DNA of 64,000 nucleotides from contig NZ_STFZ01000007.1 of the NCBI RefSeq assembly GCF_005222845.1, forward strand, positions 62,001-126,000. The letters run 5' to 3'. A program made the position numbers and the translations under genes. Origin of the DNA: Rhizobium sp. FY34. GTDB lineage: Bacteria > Pseudomonadota > Alphaproteobacteria > Rhizobiales > Rhizobiaceae. Positions 9,385-19,309 of this stretch are shown here, one piece after another; position 1 is the stretch's first letter, and each line of letters begins with the position of its first letter. Below the pieces are notes generated by a model, which saw only the letters and a program-made list of their open reading frames with translations, made no database searches and was not told the DNA's origin.

Positions 9385-9533
9385 ACATGCTGATCTATCT
9401 CATTCCGGTGGCGCTGCTGCTGGGTGGTCTGGGGCTTGGTGCCTTCCTCTGGTCGCTGCGCAACGGCCAGTATGAAGATCTCGATGGTGCCGCCTGGCGC
9501 GTTCTGAACGATGAGGATCATCCAAAGCAATGA
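9381..9533 (+). CDS. ccoS: cbb3 oxidase maturation protein CcoS/FixS
   Basis: A 50-residue protein starting MNMLIYLIPVALLLGGLGLG, with one membrane helix, followed by the CcoS hallmark stretch W-S-L-R-N-G-Q-Y-E-D-L-D-G. It is required for haem and copper insertion into CcoN in studied species. The start overlaps the ccoI stop (ATGA), completing ccoGHIS. Confidence 0.94.
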   Translation: MNMLIYLIPVALLLGGLGLGAFLWSLRNGQYEDLDGAAWRVLNDEDHPKQ

Positions 9534-9537
9534 CGAC

Positions 9538-9573
9538 AAAAAGCGGCGACCGTGCTCCTATGGCCACCGCTTT
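9538..9573. terminator. Bidirectional terminator between ccoS and the ParA-like gene
   Basis: AAAGCGG (9540-9546) pairs with CCGCTTT (9567-9573), with further pairing inward, and there are A/T runs on both outer sides. It lies between two convergent genes, so it can serve both strands. The stem is imperfect. Confidence 0.6.
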
Positions 9574-9596
9574 CGTTTGAGGTCTATCTTGCCGGT

Positions 9597-10295
9597 TCAG
9601 GCGGCGCTCTGCGCCATCTGTGGTCTTGCAACGGTCATCGGCACGCGGCGCAGGATTTCTTCCGCATAAAGCCTGGCATTTTCCCGCGCCCGGTCGAGAT
9701 TGCTCACCCGGTCCTCGCTCATCGTGTAGAGCGTGCCACCGCAATCGAAGATGTCGCGGAAGGCCGAACGCTCGATGATCGGCGTGTTGAGGACATCGAC
9801 ATTGCGCTGTGCCAGCAGGCCCTTCACGGCCAGAAGCGCACGCGTCGTTACCATGGAGTTGACACGGGTCAGCACCACCGAGTGCGGCACTTTGAGACCG
9901 AGTTTAGCGTCGAGATATTGCAGCAGTTCCAGCACATGTGCGCCCCCTTGTGCATCCATGGCGCAGCCCTGGATCGGGATCATCACATGGTCGGACAGGC
10001 CGATCGCCTTGGCCAGAAGCGGGCTGCGCGCGCCGGGAAGATCGATGAGGAAATAATCGGTCTTGTCGCGCAGGTCCTCCAGGTGCCGGTCGATCGAGGC
10101 CTGGGTGACATAGGGCACCACCGTCAACCGGCTGATCGGCTGGGATGCATCATACCAGCGGGAGACCCAGTACTGCGGATCGGCGTCAAGAACGGTGACG
10201 CGGTGGCCAAGGCGGGCAAGCTCGGTGGCCAGCAGCAAAACAGCCGTGGTCTTGCCGGCGCCGCCCTTGGTATTGGCGAAGGTAATAACGGGCAT
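9597..10295 (-). CDS. Orphan ParA/MinD-superfamily ATPase
   Basis: The 232-residue protein starts MPVITFANTKGGAGKTTAV, a deviant Walker A box (KGGAGKTT), with further ParA features in VLDADPQ and LIDLPGA. Such ATPases partition DNA or position protein clusters. No parB or parS-like partner is adjacent. It lies 150 bp downstream of cheB on the same strand. Some chemotaxis clusters encode a ParA homologue that positions cytoplasmic arrays, so a link to the che operon is conceivable, but the gap may hold its own promoter. AAGGA before ATG 10295 fixes the start. Confidence 0.85.
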   Translation of the reverse strand: MPVITFANTKGGAGKTTAVLLLATELARLGHRVTVLDADPQYWVSRWYDASQPISRLTVVPYVTQASIDRHLEDLRDKTDYFLIDLPGARSPLLAKAIGLSDHVMIPIQGCAMDAQGGAHVLELLQYLDAKLGLKVPHSVVLTRVNSMVTTRALLAVKGLLAQRNVDVLNTPIIERSAFRDIFDCGGTLYTMSEDRVSNLDRARENARLYAEEILRRVPMTVARPQMAQSAA

Positions 10296-10446
10296 CGTCG
10301 ATCCTTGAAAGAAGGTTCGTGAGCCGGACATCGCTCGTGGGAAGCACTGTCATCGTGCAGATCCCATTCTGGCGAAGCATGGTTAATAAATGGCGAATAT
10401 AAGACTGCGGGATCTGCCCGACGTCGGCTTCATGGGCACCCGGTTG

Positions 10447-11526
10447 TCAATGTCGCTTATCCGCGGCCAGGATCTCGCGGGCGATCTGCTCCAGAGGCAC
10501 AATTCGGTCCACGCCGCCACGGGCAATGGCTTCCTTCGGCATGCCGAACACGACCGAGGTCGCCTCGTCCTGCGCCACCGTGAAGGCGCCGGCCTGGTGC
10601 ATTTCCTCCATGCCGCGCGCGCCATCATCACCCATTCCGGTCATGATCACACCCATGGCATTGGAGCCGGCGGCGCGGGCGGCCGAGCGGAAGAGAACAT
10701 CCACTGAGGGGCGATGGCGCGACACCAGCGGGCCGCTGCGGATGGAGACATGGTAGCGGGCGCCGCGCCGTTCCAGCAGCATGTGCTTGTCGCCGGGCGC
10801 AATCAGCACATGGCCGCGCAGAACGGGGTCGCCATCCTCGGCTTCCTTGACTTCCACTTCGCAAAGGCCGTTGAGGCGCTTGGCAAAGGCGGCGGTAAAC
10901 TTTTCCGGCATGTGCTGCACGATCAGCATACCCGGTGCATTGGCCGGCAGGGCTTCCAGCAATTCGCGCAGGGCCTCGGTGCCGCCCGTGGAGGCGCCGA
11001 TGCAGGCGACCATTTCCGTGGTTTTCGCCATGGCGCCAATCTTCGGCGGCGGCAGAACGGCATCCGCCGTCAGCTTGGCCTGCGGTGCCTCCGCCGGTCT
11101 GAAGCGGCGCAACTTGCCAAGCCTTGCCTTCGCGGCGGCCTTGACCACGGCCCGGACCCGTTCGGCACTCTCGGCCAGATGATCGGCTGCACCGATCTTC
11201 GGCTTCAGGATCACGTCTATTGCGCCGGCTTCCAGCGCCTGCATCAGCGTTTCGGAGCCGGATTCGGTCAGCGACGAGCACATCACGACGGGTATGGGAT
11301 GCTGTGACATCAGCTTGCGCAGAAAGGTGATGCCATCCATATGTGGCATCTCGACATCCAGCGTGATGACATCCGGCACCTCTTCGCTGATCCGGCGTGC
11401 TGCCTGGAACGGATCTGCGGCGGTACCGATCACCTCTATCTCTGGATCCTCGGACAAAAGCATGGTCAGCGTCTGACGGATGCTGGCCGAATCGTCGACG
11501 ATAAGAACACGAGTTTTTCCGGGCAT
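10447..11526 (-). CDS. cheB: Chemotaxis response regulator protein-glutamate methylesterase CheB
   Basis: Removes methyl groups from chemoreceptor glutamates when phosphorylated by CheA. The 359-residue protein has a receiver domain (VLIVDDSAS; phospho-acceptor D57 in ITLDVEMP), an Ala/Lys-rich linker, and a C-terminal methylesterase domain with serine in GASTGG, histidine in VQHMP and aspartate in MTGMGDDG. The ATG at 11526 places the receiver at the N-terminus; longer in-frame starts add a non-homologous stretch. It is the last gene of the chemosensory operon, separated from cheR by about 250 bp. Confidence 0.95.
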   Translation of the reverse strand: MPGKTRVLIVDDSASIRQTLTMLLSEDPEIEVIGTAADPFQAARRISEEVPDVITLDVEMPHMDGITFLRKLMSQHPIPVVMCSSLTESGSETLMQALEAGAIDVILKPKIGAADHLAESAERVRAVVKAAAKARLGKLRRFRPAEAPQAKLTADAVLPPPKIGAMAKTTEMVACIGASTGGTEALRELLEALPANAPGMLIVQHMPEKFTAAFAKRLNGLCEVEVKEAEDGDPVLRGHVLIAPGDKHMLLERRGARYHVSIRSGPLVSRHRPSVDVLFRSAARAAGSNAMGVIMTGMGDDGARGMEEMHQAGAFTVAQDEATSVVFGMPKEAIARGGVDRIVPLEQIAREILAADKRH

Positions 11527-11773
11527 TGTCTGTTTTCCGCTTCCCATCCGCTGGTGGTGCCTGCCGCCGCCTCTGCATCCCTTTGTAGGGGAAGAGGATT
11601 GACCACAGGCCTCCAATCATTGTCCCAAAACCTCCTGAAAGGTGGCATTGGCGCAAGATCTGCCATGTATCAGTGAGGATATTCAACGAAAGAGCCTACC
11701 AGATACCCTTTCGGCCGAACGACCTCCCATTCGTTCGACGAACCGAACCCGCCATAAGGCGGGGTCGATATGA

Positions 11774-12646
11774 TCAGATCCGCTTGAACACGGTATTGGC
11801 CACCTGCTTGATCGGCAGGTTGAGGCCGGTTGCCGTTTCCGAATGGCCGATGAACAGATAGCCGCCGGGCACCAGGCAGTCGCAGAGGCGCGACAGCACG
11901 TGCTGTTGCGTCGGCTTGTCGAAATAGATCAGCACGTTGCGGCAGAAGATGACATGCTGGGGCTCGCGCACGGAATAGGTCTCGTCCATGAGGTTCATGC
12001 GCCCGAAACCGACATGCTGGCGCAGATAGGGCGTGATGCGCACCTCGTCACGCGTCGGGTCCCGGCTCTCCATCACGTATTTTCGTCGAAATGCCGCAGG
12101 CACCGGGATCATCATGTCCTGAGTGTAGATTGCCCGCCGTGCCGTCTGAAGCACTTCGGTGGAAAGATCGGTGGCGATCACCTTGAAACCGGTGCCGTTG
12201 CGCGGCGAGAGACATTCGGCCAGAACCATGGCCAGCGTATAGGGTTCTGCTCCCGTCGAGCAGGCGGAACTCCAAACCCGAATGCAGGGATCGCCCAATT
12301 CCAGCAATTCGGGCAGAGCCGTCTGGGCTAGGTATTCGAAATGCTTCGGTTCGCGGAAGAAGTCGGTCTTGTTGGTGGTCACGGCATCGATCAGGTAGAC
12401 GGCCTCCGTCTCCATGCCGCCGCCATCGAACAGGTAATCGCAATAGTCATCGAAGGTATCGATGCCCGTCGAGCGCAGCCGGCGGCGCAGGCGTCCCTCC
12501 AGCATGGTCACCTTGGTCACGGGCATCTTGATGCCACTATAGTCATAAATATACTTCGCCATGCGCTCGAAGTTGCGCTTGCTCAGACTGTCGTCGAGAG
12601 ACTGACGGACGGCTTTTGATGCTGCTGCCACGCCGATCCTCGTCAT
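11774..12646 (-). CDS. cheR: Chemoreceptor methyltransferase CheR
   Basis: Methylates receptor glutamates using S-adenosylmethionine. The 290-residue protein has an N-terminal helical CheR domain followed by the SAM-binding domain: TNKTDFFRE, VWSSACSTGAEPYTLAM, and NVLIYFD with FIGHSE near the end. The start overlaps the cheW stop (ATGA), so it is probably translationally coupled. No tetratricopeptide extension is present. Confidence 0.95.
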   Translation of the reverse strand: MTRIGVAAASKAVRQSLDDSLSKRNFERMAKYIYDYSGIKMPVTKVTMLEGRLRRRLRSTGIDTFDDYCDYLFDGGGMETEAVYLIDAVTTNKTDFFREPKHFEYLAQTALPELLELGDPCIRVWSSACSTGAEPYTLAMVLAECLSPRNGTGFKVIATDLSTEVLQTARRAIYTQDMMIPVPAAFRRKYVMESRDPTRDEVRITPYLRQHVGFGRMNLMDETYSVREPQHVIFCRNVLIYFDKPTQQHVLSRLCDCLVPGGYLFIGHSETATGLNLPIKQVANTVFKRI

Positions 12647-13131
12647 GCAACTTGTTGGGTGCGGGTGACGCCCGACAGGGCGTTGCCGGAATCGGAGAAC
12701 AGGCGGGCCAGATCGATGATCACGACAAAACCGCCATTGCGCCGCACGACGCCGGCAATATAGTCCGAGCGCCAGCGAATGCCGATATCCGGCGCCGTCT
12801 CGATCTGATGGCTCTGGAACGGCACCACTTCAAAGACGCGATCCGCCACAAGGCCCAAGGCCAGCACGCGGTCATCGACCGGCACATCCAGCACCAGAAT
12901 GCGGGTATGCGGGGTCTTTTCCGTGCGCGCCATGCCCAGCCGCAGGCGCAGGTCTATGACCGGAACGCCCTGACCGCGCACATCGCGAAGGCCCAAAAGG
13001 TAGTCCGGGCCATGCGGTATCTTGAAAGGCTCTTCGTGGTCGAGGATTTCCCGGACCACTTCCACCGGTACGGCGAAGATTTCCTCGCCGAGACTGAAGG
13101 TGACGAACTGTGCTTCTGACGAGGTTGCCAT
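12643..13131 (-). CDS. cheW: Chemotaxis adaptor CheW (first copy)
   Basis: The 162-residue single CheW domain links receptors to CheA. It begins MATSSEAQFVTFSLGEEIFA and includes the conserved GLRDVRGQGVPVIDL. The frame is open upstream into the mcp gene, but the ATG at 13131, just after the mcp stop (13136), gives the family length. It lies in the order mcp-cheW-cheR. A second, diverged cheW follows cheA in the same operon. Confidence 0.94.
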   Translation of the reverse strand: MATSSEAQFVTFSLGEEIFAVPVEVVREILDHEEPFKIPHGPDYLLGLRDVRGQGVPVIDLRLRLGMARTEKTPHTRILVLDVPVDDRVLALGLVADRVFEVVPFQSHQIETAPDIGIRWRSDYIAGVVRRNGGFVVIIDLARLFSDSGNALSGVTRTQQVA

Positions 13132-13135
13132 GGTC

Positions 13136-14941
13136 TTACGCGCTTTCCCTGAAATCGGCATCATCGGCGTCCGGCCCACCCATCGACATGTCGAGGGCAA
13201 ACCCCTTGGCGCGCGCCTGCTGGGCTGCAACAGACTGGGCGCTGGACGGGCGTTGCACTGGTTTGGACTTGTGCGCCGGGCTCGCACTCGGCTTTGCCGG
13301 TGCGCGACTTGCGGCGCGACGGGCGCTGTTGTCATGGTCTACACGGAAGAAGGAGATGGAGGCCTGAAGTTCTTCAGCCTGGGCCGCCAGTTCTTCCGAT
13401 GTCGCCGACATCTGCTCCGATGCGCCGGCATTCTGCTGGGTGACCTTGTCCAACTGCTGGATTGCTTCGTTGATCTGGGAAGCGCCGACATCCTGCTCGC
13501 GGCAGGCTGCCGAGATTTCCGAGATCAGTTCGGCGGTCTTCTGGATATCCGGCACCAGACGGCTCAGCATGTCGCCGGCATCCGTCGCTACCTGCACGGT
13601 GTCACCCGACAGAGCTGAGATTTCGGCCGCTGCCGCCTGACTGCGTTCGGCAAGCTTGCGCACTTCCGAAGCAACCACAGCAAAGCCCTTGCCATGTTCC
13701 CCGGCACGCGCGGCCTCCACCGCGGCATTGAGGGCGAGAAGATCGGTCTGGCGGGCGATTTCCTGGACGATCGAAATCTTCTGAGCAATCGTGCGCATGG
13801 CACCGACAGCGCGGTTCACCGCCTGGCCGGAGGCTTCCGCATCGCGCGAGGACTGGCGGGCGATCTTTTCGGTCTGGGCCGCGTTGTCGGCATTCTGTTT
13901 GATATTGGCGGCCATCTGCTCCATGGCGGCCGAGGCTTCTTCGGCAGCCGATGCCTGTTCGGTCGCGCCCTGGGAGAGCATTTCGGAGCTCGATGAAAGC
14001 TCCTGGCTGCCGGAAGACACGTTGTCACCGGCGGCCAGCGCATCACCCACCACGCCGCGCAGGCGCGCCACCATGCTTTCCAGCGATTTGCCCAGCGTAT
14101 CCTTGTCCGAAAGTGGCTTCGGCGCGACCGTGAGGTTGCCATTGGCAATCTGGTCGGCAATCTCTGCGGTATTGCGCAGATTGGCGGTCATCAGGTTGAT
14201 CTTCTCGACCAGGTCCTTGATTTCGTCATTGGTGCGGATTTCGACGTTCTGGTTCAGGTCCCCGATCGATACGGCATCTGCAACCGCCATGACCTTGCGC
14301 AAGCCGGAGTTGATGCCAAGCGCGATCCAGGTGCCGGCCAGAATGGCCAAGATGCTTGCACCTGCGGCCACCAGCGTCATGGTCAGTCGTGTGTTCGCAT
14401 ACAATTCCTCATTGGCAGCATCGGCCCTTTCAAGGCCGCGCTTCTGCACGCCGAGAAGCGCCGTGATCGCTTCAGAAGATTTTGCGGCAATCTGACGAAT
14501 CTCGCCATTGGAGAGAGCAATGGCGGCCGGGAGCTGGCCCGCCATCTGAAGCTTCGGAAGCTCCTCGGATCTGGTCTTGAAGCTGTTGGCGGAAACGATC
14601 AGGGTTTCCCAATAGGGTTTGCCTTCGACGCTGGCAATGGCAAGACCCGACTTTGCGAGATCGAGAAGTTCGACCATCAGGAGATCCGAGGCGCGATAGT
14701 ATTCGCCTGCCTCGGCTGCATCCTGCTCCAGAAGCGCATTCTTCTGGGCACGAATGGCCTCCGACATCTTGCCGGAAATGGTCAGGGCATAGTCAAGCCG
14801 CTTGACAGGCCCATCGATCATGTTGCTGGCAGATTGATTCAATGTCGACAGGCTGAACGTGCTGTACAGCGCCATGCCGATTATGAGGACTGTCATCAGC
14901 CCGAATGCGAAAGCCAGCTTGAGTTTGATTGTAAAGCGCAT
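13136..14941 (-). CDS. Methyl-accepting chemotaxis protein (third in operon order)
   Basis: The 601-residue transmembrane receptor has a membrane helix at about 8-29, a periplasmic helical-bundle sensor domain at about 30-185, and a second helix at about 190-212. A HAMP region follows, then a signalling hairpin with tip motif [20 protein letters not shown]. The C-terminal tail after FFRVDH is Pro/Ser/Lys-rich and ends in [20 protein letters not shown] sequence shared with the two neighbouring receptors. No NWETF-like CheR tether is present. The ligand is unknown. The cytoplasmic part is nearly repeated in the neighbours, pointing to tandem duplication with conserved or converted signalling modules. 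Confidence 0.95.
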   Translation of the reverse strand: MRFTIKLKLAFAFGLMTVLIIGMALYSTFSLSTLNQSASNMIDGPVKRLDYALTISGKMSEAIRAQKNALLEQDAAEAGEYYRASDLLMVELLDLAKSGLAIASVEGKPYWETLIVSANSFKTRSEELPKLQMAGQLPAAIALSNGEIRQIAAKSSEAITALLGVQKRGLERADAANEELYANTRLTMTLVAAGASILAILAGTWIALGINSGLRKVMAVADAVSIGDLNQNVEIRTNDEIKDLVEKINLMTANLRNTAEIADQIANGNLTVAPKPLSDKDTLGKSLESMVARLRGVVGDALAAGDNVSSGSQELSSSSEMLSQGATEQASAAEEASAAMEQMAANIKQNADNAAQTEKIARQSSRDAEASGQAVNRAVGAMRTIAQKISIVQEIARQTDLLALNAAVEAARAGEHGKGFAVVASEVRKLAERSQAAAAEISALSGDTVQVATDAGDMLSRLVPDIQKTAELISEISAACREQDVGASQINEAIQQLDKVTQQNAGASEQMSATSEELAAQAEELQASISFFRVDHDNSARRAASRAPAKPSASPAHKSKPVQRPSSAQSVAAQQARAKGFALDMSMGGPDADDADFRESA

Positions 14942-15054
14942 CGTTAGTCCCCATCCGAATTGAGTATGTTTTTAGTCGAAGGCCGATGACATTCACCCTC
15001 TGGCTAACGATATAGGCGGCGCGCAGTCTTCATCATGGGACTGCGCTACAAGCG

Positions 15055-15072
15055 CCGGCGCCGAGGCGCCGG
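15055..15072. other. GC-rich stem-loop between two mcp genes
   Basis: CCGGCGCCGAGGCGCCGG forms a perfect 7-bp stem with a 4-nt loop, 10 bp after the stop of the middle mcp. No T-run follows on the transcribed strand, so it is more likely an mRNA-stabilising or attenuating hairpin than an intrinsic terminator. Confidence 0.4.
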
Positions 15073-15081
15073 GGCTTTCAC

Positions 15082-16995
15082 TCATGCTGTTTGCCGAAAA
15101 TGCACATCATCGGCGTCCGGTCCACCCATCGACATGTCGAGGGCAAAACCCTTGACGCGCGCTTGCTGGCCGGCAACGTTCTGCGAGGACTGAGCCCGAG
15201 AGGCAGGCCGCTGTGCCGTCAGCGGACGCTCTGTCGCGCGCATCTGCTGCCGGTTGTGGGCAGTGGCCCGCTCGACGCGGAAGAAGGAGATCGACGCCTG
15301 CAGCTCTTCGGCCTGCGCCGCCAGCTCTTCGGATGTCGCCGACATTTCTTCTGAGGCACCCGCATTCTGCTGGATCACCTTATCGAGCTGCTGGATCGCT
15401 TCGTTGATCTGCGAAGCGCCGATATCCTGCTCGCGGCAGGCCGCCGAGATTTCCGACACCAGTTCGGCAGTCTTCTGGATATCCGGCACCAGACGGTTCA
15501 GCATGTCGCCGGCATCCGTCGCCATCTGCACGGTTTCACCCGACAGGGCCGAAATTTCGGCGGCTGCCGCCTGGCTGCGCTCGGCGAGCTTGCGCACTTC
15601 GGACGCCACAACGGCAAAGCCCTTGCCATGCTCGCCGGCACGCGCGGCTTCCACCGCGGCGTTCAAGGCGAGAAGGTCTGTCTGGCGGGCGATTTCCTGG
15701 ACGATGGAGATCTTCTCGGCAATCGTGCGCATGGCGCCGACAGCACGCGACACGGCCTTGCCCGAGGATTCGGCGTCACGCGAGGACTGGCGGGCGATCT
15801 TTTCGGTCTGCGAGGCGTTCTCCGCGTTCTGCTTGATATTGGCGGCCATCTGCTCCATCGAAGCGGATGCCTGTTCGGCGGCCGATGCCTGTTCGGTCGC
15901 CCCCTGGGAGAGCATTTCCGAGCTCGACGATAGCTCCTGGCTACCCGACGAGACATTGTCGGAAGCCGCCAGCGCGTCGCCGACGACGCCACGCAGGCGC
16001 TCCATCATGGATTCCAGCGCCATGCCCAGCGCATCGGCCTGGCTCTGACGGCGCGCATCGACGGTCAGGTCGCCGGCGGCGATGGCCTTGGCAAGTTCTG
16101 CTGTGGTCGTCAGGTAACGGCTCATGTTCAGCATCGAAATGCCGAGCGTATCCTTGTCTGACAGCGGCTTGACGGCAACGCTGATATCGCCTTCGGCAAT
16201 CCGGTCGGCAATCGCAGATGTCTGGCGCAGGTTTGCCGTCATCTGGTTGACGGAATCGATGACGTCCTTGATCTCGTCATTGGTCTTGACCTCAAGTTTG
16301 AGGTTCAGGTCGCCGATCGCCACGGCACTTGTGGCAGACTGGATGAGGTTCAGGCCGTTCCGGATACCCCGCAGGATGAAGAAGGCGGTCAGGCTGCCGA
16401 CGAGCAGCGCAATGGTAAGCCCTGTCGCCACGACGACAACCGTCATCGCCTGGTTGGCGGCCGCATGGTCTTCTGCCAGCTGCATCTGGTTGCGGTTGGT
16501 GGCCAGCCGTCCCTCCAGCAAAGTCTCGATCTGCTGTATCAGCGGCGCGCTCTGTGTCCGTGCCAGCACCATTGCCGCATGGCGGTCGCCGGCCTTCACC
16601 AGCACGCGCACCTGGTCATCAACGCGGGCAATGTCACCGACCATCTTGACGATGTCTGCATAGGCTTTCTTGCCGGCATCGGTTTCAGCCCTCTGCGCGG
16701 CCCATTCTGCACTTTCGATCAGCGCCTTGCGGCTTGCATCGTTTGCCGCGGTCAGTCGAATGACTTCTTCGGGCGTTTCCGCCTCGATCAGGCTCAGCTG
16801 AGCCCTGGCAATCTTCATCTGCAAGTTTGCCATGCCAAGCGCATTGGCTTGGCGGGCAACAGGACCGTCAATTACATCGTGGAGGGTTTTGCCGGAATCG
16901 CTGAGGGCATACAGGCTGTATCCCCCCATAACCAGCATCAATGTCAGAAGCAGGCCGAACGTCGCGCTCAGCTTCGTTTTAATTGTAAGTCGCAT
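15082..16995 (-). CDS. Methyl-accepting chemotaxis protein (second in operon order)
   Basis: The 637-residue receptor is the longest of the three. It has a membrane helix at about 8-30, a helical-bundle periplasmic domain, a second helix at about 188-212, two HAMP-like units (around 215-330) and a signalling hairpin with tip [20 protein letters not shown]. The tail ends [22 protein letters not shown] 16995 is preferred over the adjacent GTG at 16998. GGGGAT lies upstream. The extra HAMP-like unit distinguishes it from its neighbours, while the hairpin is nearly identical to theirs. Confidence 0.95.
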   Translation of the reverse strand: MRLTIKTKLSATFGLLLTLMLVMGGYSLYALSDSGKTLHDVIDGPVARQANALGMANLQMKIARAQLSLIEAETPEEVIRLTAANDASRKALIESAEWAAQRAETDAGKKAYADIVKMVGDIARVDDQVRVLVKAGDRHAAMVLARTQSAPLIQQIETLLEGRLATNRNQMQLAEDHAAANQAMTVVVVATGLTIALLVGSLTAFFILRGIRNGLNLIQSATSAVAIGDLNLKLEVKTNDEIKDVIDSVNQMTANLRQTSAIADRIAEGDISVAVKPLSDKDTLGISMLNMSRYLTTTAELAKAIAAGDLTVDARRQSQADALGMALESMMERLRGVVGDALAASDNVSSGSQELSSSSEMLSQGATEQASAAEQASASMEQMAANIKQNAENASQTEKIARQSSRDAESSGKAVSRAVGAMRTIAEKISIVQEIARQTDLLALNAAVEAARAGEHGKGFAVVASEVRKLAERSQAAAAEISALSGETVQMATDAGDMLNRLVPDIQKTAELVSEISAACREQDIGASQINEAIQQLDKVIQQNAGASEEMSATSEELAAQAEELQASISFFRVERATAHNRQQMRATERPLTAQRPASRAQSSQNVAGQQARVKGFALDMSMGGPDADDVHFRQTA

Positions 16996-17079
16996 CACAT
17001 TTCATCCCCGTGAGTGAGCGGTTCTAGTTGATCCGATCCCCCCAGAACGGAATTTGCGTGAATATGGTGGACAGAGCGC

Positions 17080-18771
17080 TTACGCGCTCTGTCTAAATGC
17101 TGAATCATCGTCATCCGGTCCGCCCATGGACAGATTGAGGGCGAAACCCTTGGCGCGTGCCTGCTGGCCGCTGACAGAATGGTCTGCCTGGCGAGACGGA
17201 GCGCGGTTCTGCTTTGCCGGTGGATTCTGTTTCGAAACCGGCGGTGTGGACTTCACCGGCGCGGGACGATGGCGGTTGCCATTCTCGATCCGGAAGAAGG
17301 AGATGGAGGCCTGAAGTTCTTCAGCCTGGGCTGCCAGTTCTTCGGATGTCGCCGACATCTGTTCCGATGCGCTGGCATTCTGCTGCGTAACGCGGTCAAG
17401 CTGCTGGATTGCTTCGTTGATCTGGGAAGCGCCGACATCCTGCTCGCGGCAGGCCGCCGAGATTTCCGAGATCAGCTCGGCGGTCTTCTGGATATCCGGC
17501 ACCAGACGGCTCAGCATGTCGCCGGCATCCGTCGCCACCTGCACGGTATCGCTCGACAGAGCTGAGATTTCGGCCGCTGCCGCCTGACTGCGTTCGGCAA
17601 GCTTGCGCACTTCCGAAGCAACTACAGCAAAGCCCTTGCCATGTTCCCCGGCACGCGCGGCTTCCACCGCGGCATTGAGGGCGAGAAGATCGGTCTGGCG
17701 GGCGATTTCCTGGACGATGGAGATCTTTTCGGCAATCGTGCGCATGGCGCCGACAGCGCGGTTCACCGCCTGGCCGGATGTCTCCGCATCGCGCGAGGAC
17801 TGGCGGGCGATCTTTTCGGTCTGGGCAGCGTTGTCGGCATTCTGTTTGATATTGGCGGCCATCTGTTCCATCGAGGCCGATGCCTCTTCGGCAGCCGATG
17901 CCTGTTCGGTTGCGCCCTGGGAGAGCTGTTCCGAACTCGACGACAGTTCCTGGCTTCCGGTGGACACGTTGTCGGAGGCAGACAGCGCATCGCCGACGAC
18001 ACCGCGCAGGCGCTCGATCATGGTGTTCACAAAGCCCAGAAGGTCGCCGATCTCGTCGCGGGTGTTGATCGTTGCAAGCGAGCTGAGGTCGCCATCGGCA
18101 ACGCTCTGCACAGCCGTAACGGCATTGCGCAATCCCCGGTTAATGGACAGGGCGATCCAGAGAGCTGCAATCAAGGCAATCACGATTGCCACGGCTGCAA
18201 CCGACAGCATGATCGTGCGGGTCTGCAGGTAGTCGGCGCCAGCGGTTGTCTTTGCTTCAGCAAGGCGCGTGGTTTCCAGTGCAACAATATCATCCAGCAG
18301 TTTGTCGATCTCGGTCACCGTCGCACGGTTTTCCGTGATTGAAATCTGGTAGGCGGCGGGCTGATTACCGGCCACCATCAAGGCGCGGATCTGATCATCC
18401 TGCTTGCGATAAACAATCTCCAGCTCATGCAGCTTGTTCCATATGACCTTGCCCTGTTCCGTTGCCTTCAACAGGACGGCATCAAATGCCCTGTCGAATT
18501 CCCCGCGATAGCTGTCGATCCGGGCTGCATAGGACTGGATCTCGGCCTGGTTATCGGTCAGCAGCATGTTCTTCTGGTAGCGAAGCTGCTGCAACTGCGC
18601 GCCGCTCATGTCCTGGGCCAGCTTGAGGCGGGCCGCAGGTCCTTCCACCACATTTTCCAGTGTTGAATTGAGGTCGCCAAGGCTCATGATGCCGAGCGTT
18701 GCGACCGCCACAAGCATGACAATAACGAAGCCAAAGGCTGCGGATAGTTTCAGTTTGATCGTAGCACGCAT
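17080..18771 (-). CDS. Methyl-accepting chemotaxis protein (first in operon order)
   Basis: The 563-residue receptor is the shortest of the three. It has a membrane helix at about 8-30, a helical-bundle sensor domain, a second helix at about 188-212, one HAMP region and the same signalling hairpin (tip [20 protein letters not shown]). The tail ends [19 protein letters not shown], the same motif as its neighbours with conservative changes. GAGGGGG precedes the ATG. It lies just downstream of cheW (18794) and is probably cotranscribed with it. Ligand specificity cannot be read from the sequence. Confidence 0.95.
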   Translation of the reverse strand: MRATIKLKLSAAFGFVIVMLVAVATLGIMSLGDLNSTLENVVEGPAARLKLAQDMSGAQLQQLRYQKNMLLTDNQAEIQSYAARIDSYRGEFDRAFDAVLLKATEQGKVIWNKLHELEIVYRKQDDQIRALMVAGNQPAAYQISITENRATVTEIDKLLDDIVALETTRLAEAKTTAGADYLQTRTIMLSVAAVAIVIALIAALWIALSINRGLRNAVTAVQSVADGDLSSLATINTRDEIGDLLGFVNTMIERLRGVVGDALSASDNVSTGSQELSSSSEQLSQGATEQASAAEEASASMEQMAANIKQNADNAAQTEKIARQSSRDAETSGQAVNRAVGAMRTIAEKISIVQEIARQTDLLALNAAVEAARAGEHGKGFAVVASEVRKLAERSQAAAAEISALSSDTVQVATDAGDMLSRLVPDIQKTAELISEISAACREQDVGASQINEAIQQLDRVTQQNASASEQMSATSEELAAQAEELQASISFFRIENGNRHRPAPVKSTPPVSKQNPPAKQNRAPSRQADHSVSGQQARAKGFALNLSMGGPDDDDSAFRQSA

Positions 18772-18793
18772 GGTTTACCCCCTCATGTTGCCT

Positions 18794-19309
18794 TTAAGAC
18801 TGCAACGGATGAGCGGGAGTCCGCTCATTCTGTGCCGAGAAAATCGCTTGTAGATTCGGTATGATGATGAATTCCCCGTCCCGCCGAACGAGGCACTCGA
18901 TGAAGTCCGGTCTCCAGCGCATGCCGACGCTGGGCGGCGGTTCGCTGGCGATTCTCAGAAGTGTGGTCACCTCGTTTACCTTGTCGGTGCGAAGGCCGGT
19001 CAGTGTCCGTTCGCCTTCGACGTCGAGTTCGATCACGATGATGCGGCTGTCGATTGTCGTCGTGGTCGCTTCCATGCCAAAGGCCAGGCGAATGTCTGCC
19101 AGCGGAATGACCTTGCCGCGAAAATTGATGACGCTGCCAACGAAGGGCTTGGCGCCCGGCACCGGCGTTTCGGGCAGGAGGTCGAGGATTTCCTGAACCT
19201 TCACCGCCTCCAGCGCGAACATTTCGCCGGCGATGTCGAAGGTCAGAACCTCAAGTTCCTCGCGTCCCTCCCACAATTGATTGGGTATCTTGCGGACCGC
19301 TTCGCTCAT
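18794..19309 (-). CDS. cheW: Chemotaxis adaptor CheW (second copy)
   Basis: The 171-residue CheW-domain protein includes EVLTFDIAGEMFALEA, FVGSVINFRGKVIPLADIR and VEGERTLTGLRTDKVNEV. The start overlaps the cheA stop (ATGA). It is only distantly similar to the CheW at 12643-13131, so the two may have different receptor or kinase preferences within one array. Confidence 0.95.
   Translation of the reverse strand: MSEAVRKIPNQLWEGREELEVLTFDIAGEMFALEAVKVQEILDLLPETPVPGAKPFVGSVINFRGKVIPLADIRLAFGMEATTTTIDSRIIVIELDVEGERTLTGLRTDKVNEVTTLLRIASEPPPSVGMRWRPDFIECLVRRDGEFIIIPNLQAIFSAQNERTPAHPLQS

Larger units (their letters stand above)
13330..18020. repeat. Three near-identical ~730-bp segments encoding MCP signalling hairpins
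   Basis: The segments at about 13330-14070, 15280-16010 and 17290-18020 encode almost the same residues from [10 protein letters not shown] to QASISFF, and long stretches also match at DNA level. The sensor halves between them differ. This is the pattern expected of tandem duplication followed by divergence of the sensor and conservation, or gene conversion, of the output module. Confidence 0.85.

Noticed and set aside
13136..18771. CheR tether (NWETF-like) at receptor ends
   Set aside because: None of the three receptors ends in an aromatic-acidic pentapeptide; a different shared tail motif is present and reported separately.
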